Positions 59,800 to 64,000 of a DNA stretch of 64,000 nucleotides are shown piece after piece. How positions within the stretch are numbered: the stretch's first letter is position 1; the number at the start of each line of letters is the position of its first letter. The translations under genes and the position numbers were made by a program. Location: assembly GCF_013407165.1 (NCBI RefSeq), contig NZ_CP026994.1:1020187-1084186 (forward strand), written 5' to 3'. Under the pieces are notes generated by a model. That model made no database searches. It was not told the DNA's origin and saw nothing but the letters and a program-made list of their open reading frames with translations. Source of the DNA: Nitrosopumilus oxyclinae (GTDB taxonomy: Archaea > Thermoproteota > Nitrososphaeria > Nitrososphaerales > Nitrosopumilaceae).

Positions 59800-62615
59800 T
59801 TTTTTAACAATTTTTTCAAATACTTTCCAGTATAACTTCCAGGTGCTTTTGCAATATCTTTTGGAGTGCCAACTGCAACTACTTTTCCACCTTCATCTCC
59901 ACCCTCAGGTCCAAGATCAATTAACCAATCAGAATTTTTGATTACATCCATGTTATGTTCAATTACAACCACAGTGTTTCCCAAGTTTACTAGACGATTA
60001 AGAACATCTAATAATTTTTGAACATCTGCAAAATGCAGACCGGTTGTAGGCTCATCTAAAATGTATAATGTTTTCCCAGTACCTCGTTTAGATAATTCAG
60101 ATGCAAGTTTTACTCTTTGAGCTTCACCTCCAGATAATGTAGTTGATGATTGTCCTAGTTTGATATACCCTAAACCTACATCATATACAGTTTGTAATTT
60201 TCGTTGAATTGCAGGGATGTTCTCAAAGAAATTCAATGCCTCGTATACAGTCATATCTAAAATGTCAGAAATATTTTTTCCCTTGTACAATACAGATAAA
60301 GTTTCAGTATTGTATCTTTTTCCTTTACATTCATCACACTTTACATAAACATCAGATAAAAACTGCATTTCAATTTGCTTAACACCATCACCATCACATG
60401 CAAAACATCGTCCATCAGCTACATTAAATGAGAATTGACCTGGTGCATATCCACGTTCTTTTGATAATGCAGTATTTGCATAAAGTTCTCTGATAGGTGT
60501 AAAAGCTCCAATGTATGTTGCAGGGTTTGAACGTGGTGTTCTACCAATCGGAGATTGATCAATTGCAATTACTTTATCAATATTTTCTATACCTGTAATA
60601 TCTTTGTGCATTCCTGGTCGAATATTAGATTTGGAAAAATAATTTTGTAATGTTTTTAATAAAATATCATTAATCAAAGTGGATTTTCCAGAACCAGAAA
60701 CACCAGTTACAGAAACAAATAATCCCAAAGGAATTTCAATATTAATTTCTTTTAAATTATTTTCAGATGCTTTACTAATCAATAGAGAACCTGAACGATT
60801 ACGAATTTTATCATCTAAATTAATCAACGAATTATCTTTCAAATATTTGCCAGTTACAGATTTGTTATCTTTAAGAATTTGATTGACTGTTCCTTCAAAA
60901 ACTACATGTCCACCATGCACACCAGCCCCGGGACCTAAATCTATCATCCAGTCTGAATTTCGTATAACTTCTTCGTCATGCTCTACTACTATGACAGTAT
61001 TTCCTAGATTTCGTAGCTTATTTAGCGTTTTAATGAGTCGGGTGTTATCTCGTTGATGTAATCCAATAGTAGGTTCATCTAAAACATACAAAACTCCAGT
61101 TAAATTAGAACCAATTTGCGTGGCCAATCTAATTCTTTGTGATTCTCCACCAGACAGAGTAGAACTTAATCTATTTAATGTAAGATAATTTAATCCAACA
61201 TTCATTAAAAATTCTAGACGTTCTTTAATTTCTTTTAGGACATCTCTTGCAATGTATTGTTCATTTGTTGTTAATTTTAATGATGAAAAAAAATCATAGC
61301 AATGATCAATTGACATATCACATACATCCATTATTCCTTTTTCATTAATATTAACTGCAAGTGATTCTGGTTTTAGTTTTTTACCATTACATGTGGTACA
61401 TGGAGTATCTCTCATGAATTGTTTTAGCCATTCTCTTTTTGATTCAGAATCAGTTTCCATAAATGAACGCTGTAAATTATTTAAAACACCTTCAAAGGCA
61501 TTAGTTGATTGCCAAGATGAATCTCCAGACTTTGAATGATATGTAAAATCAATTAAATCATCAGTTCCATGTAAAATAATTTGAAGATGTTTTGGTTTGA
61601 TCTTATCAAAAGGAGTCATCAAATCAAACCCAAATTTTTTTCCTACCGCTCTTAGTGCTTGGCGTCTAAATGCAGAAAATCTACCACTCCATGGAACAAT
61701 TGCCCCATCCAAAATAGATTTTGTTTTATCAGGCACCACTAAATCTGCATCAAACTCCATCTTTACTCCCAAACCATTACATGTTTTACACATTCCAAAA
61801 GGAGAATTAAATGAAAAAGAACGAGGTTCTAAATCACCGACAGTTAATCCACAATATGGACATGCATTATTTTGAGAGAAAATCTTCTCAGATTTATCTG
61901 TGGCAATCATCACATCTCCTTTTGATGCTTTGATTGCAGTTTGTATTGCCTCAAAAAGTCTAGAGCGCTCTGATTTTTCAGTTGTAATTCTATCAACTAC
62001 AATCTCAATATTGTGCCATTTCTGCCTATCAAGAGGGGGAATGTCATTATCTAGGCTCAAAATCTCGCCATTAAGTCGTATTCTAGAATAGCCATCTTTT
62101 TTGATTTGTTCAAATAATTTCTCATACGTACCCTTTTTTCTTTGAACCATAGGAGCCAAAACAAGTATTTTTTTTCCCGAGAAATCTTTGAGTACTGAAT
62201 CACAAATTCTTTCAATAGATTGTGTTGAGACTTTGCGTCCACAATTAGTACAGTAGGGGATTCCAATTCTTGCAAACAATAATCTCATGTAATCATAAAT
62301 TTCAGTAGTAGTTCCAACAGTAGAACGTGGGTTTTTGCTTGTAGTTTTTTGTTGTATAGAAATTGCAGGAGATAAACCCTCAATAGAATCGACATCAGGT
62401 TTATCCATCATCTCTAAAAATTGACGAGCATATGAAGAAAGAGATTCCACATATCTTCTCTGACCCTCAGCATAGATGGTATCAAATGCCAATGTAGATT
62501 TTCCAGAACCAGACAATCCACTAATTACAACTAATTTATTTTTTGGAATATCAACATCTAAATTTTTCAGATTATGGTGTCGAGCTCCACGAATTTTTAA
62601 TTTATTTTCTACCAT
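59796..62615 (-). CDS. uvrA: UvrA, excinuclease ABC subunit A
   Basis: 939 residues from ATG 62615; a TTG 62627 would add four. Two ABC ATPase halves: Walker [10 protein letters not shown] near the N-terminus and VSGSGKST in the second half; signatures LSGGESQR and LSGGEAQR; zinc modules CTNC, CPYC.. CKTC and CFACDGDG...[14 protein letters not shown] and TTGLHFADV are UvrA-specific. It scans DNA for bulky lesions with UvrB. The start overlaps uvrB by 14 nt, so uvrB-uvrA-uvrC is a single translationally coupled unit of bacterial type. Confidence 0.97.
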   Translation of the reverse strand: MVENKLKIRGARHHNLKNLDVDIPKNKLVVISGLSGSGKSTLAFDTIYAEGQRRYVESLSSYARQFLEMMDKPDVDSIEGLSPAISIQQKTTSKNPRSTVGTTTEIYDYMRLLFARIGIPYCTNCGRKVSTQSIERICDSVLKDFSGKKILVLAPMVQRKKGTYEKLFEQIKKDGYSRIRLNGEILSLDNDIPPLDRQKWHNIEIVVDRITTEKSERSRLFEAIQTAIKASKGDVMIATDKSEKIFSQNNACPYCGLTVGDLEPRSFSFNSPFGMCKTCNGLGVKMEFDADLVVPDKTKSILDGAIVPWSGRFSAFRRQALRAVGKKFGFDLMTPFDKIKPKHLQIILHGTDDLIDFTYHSKSGDSSWQSTNAFEGVLNNLQRSFMETDSESKREWLKQFMRDTPCTTCNGKKLKPESLAVNINEKGIMDVCDMSIDHCYDFFSSLKLTTNEQYIARDVLKEIKERLEFLMNVGLNYLTLNRLSSTLSGGESQRIRLATQIGSNLTGVLYVLDEPTIGLHQRDNTRLIKTLNKLRNLGNTVIVVEHDEEVIRNSDWMIDLGPGAGVHGGHVVFEGTVNQILKDNKSVTGKYLKDNSLINLDDKIRNRSGSLLISKASENNLKEINIEIPLGLFVSVTGVSGSGKSTLINDILLKTLQNYFSKSNIRPGMHKDITGIENIDKVIAIDQSPIGRTPRSNPATYIGAFTPIRELYANTALSKERGYAPGQFSFNVADGRCFACDGDGVKQIEMQFLSDVYVKCDECKGKRYNTETLSVLYKGKNISDILDMTVYEALNFFENIPAIQRKLQTVYDVGLGYIKLGQSSTTLSGGEAQRVKLASELSKRGTGKTLYILDEPTTGLHFADVQKLLDVLNRLVNLGNTVVVIEHNMDVIKNSDWLIDLGPEGGDEGGKVVAVGTPKDIAKAPGSYTGKYLKKLLKK

Positions 62616-64000
62616 TTTTAAATTCAATCTCCTTCTCTAGTCTTTTTATTCTATCTCTGCATTCAATTGCACGTTCAAAATCTAATTCTTCAGAATATTT
62701 TTTCATTTGTGCATCCAAATCTATAACTTCAGTAGTAAGATCATGTGTTGATTTGAGTTTAGAATCATCTAATGCAACTTCTTGATCTGGGACTGACTTG
62801 ATAATTGTTTTAGGAGTAATATTATGATCTTTATTGTATTGTATTTGTTTTTCTCTACGACGTGTAGTTTCATCCATTGCATTTTTCATAGATTTGGTGG
62901 TATTATCAGCATACATGATGACAGTTCCATTTACATTTCTTGCAGCTCTACCACAGGTCTGAATTAAACTTGTAAAATTCCTCAAAAATCCTTCCTTGTC
63001 AGCATCCAAAATTGCAACTAGAGAAACTTCGGGAATATCCAGACCCTCACGTAAAAGATTAATCCCCACAAGTACATCAAACTCCCCTAATCGTAATTGC
63101 CTGATTATCTCAGTTCTCTGTAATCCTTCTATCTCTGAATGCATGTATCTCACCCTAACCTGTTTTTTTGATAGATATTCAGCCAAATCCTCAGCCATAC
63201 GTTTAGTCAAAGTAGTGACTAAAACCCTCTCAGATTTAGCAGTCCTTTTGTTAATTTCTCGAATTAAATCATCCATCTGGTCTTTGCTAGGCCTAATCTC
63301 TACTTGAGGATCAAGTAACCCAGTAGGCCTCACTAGTTGCTCTGCAATGTGAGATGAAATTTTTTTCTCATAATCAGAAGGAGTAGCTGAAACAAAAATG
63401 GTATTTTGTATGTATTCTTCAAATTCTTCAAATTTTAGTGGTCGATTATCAAATGCACTAGGTAATCTAAACCCATATGTGATCAATTCATTTTTCCTAG
63501 AATGATCACCCTTGAACATCCCATGAAGTTGAGGTAACGTGACATGAGATTCATCAATTACCAAAAGATAATCATCGCCGAAAAAATCCATTAAACAAAA
63601 TGCTTTTTCTCCAGCTTTTCGTCCATCAAAATGTCTAGAGTAATTTTCAATTCCAGAGCAATACCCTAACTCTTCAATCATCTCTAAATCATATTTTGTT
63701 CTCATCTCAAGTCTTTGTTTCTCTAATTCGTTTAATTCAGGTAATCGTTGTTTTAATTCAGTTCTAATAGATTTGACAGCCTTTTTACGAACATCTTTTG
63801 CAATAAGATAATGTTTTGCAGGATAAATTTTCATTTGGTTAACTTTCTTTTTTTCTTTCAAGGAAACATGATCTAATAAAGCAATTTTTTCTATTTCATC
63901 CCCAAACATAGAGATTCTAACTAAATCTTCAGAGTATGCAGGAGTTACATCTATTGTATCACCTTTAACTCTAAAATTTCCAGGAGCTACTTCAGTATCA
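62602..64000 (-). CDS. uvrB: UvrB, excinuclease ABC subunit B (5' part beyond the window)
   Basis: The frame is open to base 64000 with UvrB sequence before the first internal ATG ([20 protein letters not shown]), so the gene is cut by the window edge and the N-terminal helicase motifs and Walker A are missing. Seen are the beta-hairpin-following region, [96 protein letters not shown] split over helicase motifs IV-V, and motif [13 protein letters not shown]-terminal UVR motif ([19 protein letters not shown]) binds UvrC. Confidence 0.95.
   Translation of the reverse strand, partial: DTEVAPGNFRVKGDTIDVTPAYSEDLVRISMFGDEIEKIALLDHVSLKEKKKVNQMKIYPAKHYLIAKDVRKKAVKSIRTELKQRLPELNELEKQRLEMRTKYDLEMIEELGYCSGIENYSRHFDGRKAGEKAFCLMDFFGDDYLLVIDESHVTLPQLHGMFKGDHSRKNELITYGFRLPSAFDNRPLKFEEFEEYIQNTIFVSATPSDYEKKISSHIAEQLVRPTGLLDPQVEIRPSKDQMDDLIREINKRTAKSERVLVTTLTKRMAEDLAEYLSKKQVRVRYMHSEIEGLQRTEIIRQLRLGEFDVLVGINLLREGLDIPEVSLVAILDADKEGFLRNFTSLIQTCGRAARNVNGTVIMYADNTTKSMKNAMDETTRRREKQIQYNKDHNITPKTIIKSVPDQEVALDDSKLKSTHDLTTEVIDLDAQMKKYSEELDFERAIECRDRIKRLEKEIEFKNGRK

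Noticed and set aside
1-64000. tRNA, rRNA, insertion sequences, prophage genes, integrase or attachment sites
   Set aside because: None was recognised on either strand by eye; a tRNAscan/Infernal run would be needed to exclude an unusual tRNA.

Overview
The window reads as chromosome of a mesophilic ammonia-oxidising thaumarchaeon (Nitrososphaerota), close to Nitrosopumilus. The base composition is A+T rich and genes are densely packed on both strands. Many genes appear leaderless and several start with TTG or GTG. Archaeal hallmarks are class I lysyl-tRNA synthetase, archaeal/eukaryal-type AspRS, Elp3, CdvC (Vps4-like), A-type ATPase subunit F, TrmB and DtxR/MntR-type regulators, DUF6659 proteins, a PEFG-CTERM surface protein and a membrane-anchored blue copper protein. 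No rRNA, tRNA, CRISPR array, insertion sequence or prophage was recognised.

Layout. 1-10 kb: end of a TldE/PmbA gene, Ca2+/cation antiporter, a small winged-helix regulator with a perfect palindrome on its start codon, a PAC2-family protein, purM, a CPA2 antiporter, a DUF6659 protein with a histone H1-like tail, elp3 and lysK. 10-14 kb: small membrane and Cys-rich proteins, ferritin and an MntR-like regulator (metal homeostasis). 13.5-18 kb: PIN-ATPase-KH protein, then CheY, Hpt and a sensor kinase. 18-21 kb: tldD, family-4 uracil-DNA glycosylase, 3-methyladenine glycosylase and a DedA/VTT membrane protein. 21.7-26 kb: a second two-component cluster that includes a DHp-like protein without the phospho-accepting histidine, a second DUF6659 protein, and a lone oligopeptide-type ABC ATPase. 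26-28.4 kb: aspS and zinc-ribbon proteins. 28.6-28.75 kb: a strong candidate structured RNA. 28.7-35.4 kb: branched-chain amino acid genes (ilvB-ilvN-leuA, leuB) with a CHASE-domain kinase between leuA and leuB. 35.5-40.7 kb: an LsrF-type aldolase/thiolase with eleven 24-bp repeats at its 3' end, a zinc alcohol dehydrogenase, atpF, a SWIM zinc-finger protein and a metallophosphoesterase. 40.7-45.1 kb: carA-carB. 45.2-47.5 kb: cdvC behind two helical ESCRT-III-like genes. 47.6-53.9 kb: TrmB regulator, small proteins, RidA, PEFG-CTERM protein, F420/FMN oxidoreductase-like protein, DUF3179 and DoxX proteins. 53.9-58.2 kb: DHH phosphoesterase with a lysine-rich repeated N-terminus, citrate synthase and blue copper protein. 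58.2-64 kb: uvrB-uvrA-uvrC, bacterial-type nucleotide excision repair, in one overlapping unit.

The most notable signals are the putative three-way-junction RNA at 28648-28745, the cdvC-linked ESCRT-III-like genes, the pseudo-DHp protein at 21786-22280, carA with no ATG/GTG/TTG start, and four genes whose coding sequence carries in-frame tandem repeats (24, 45, 24 and 27 bp). All functional calls come from reading protein motifs by eye, with no database search.
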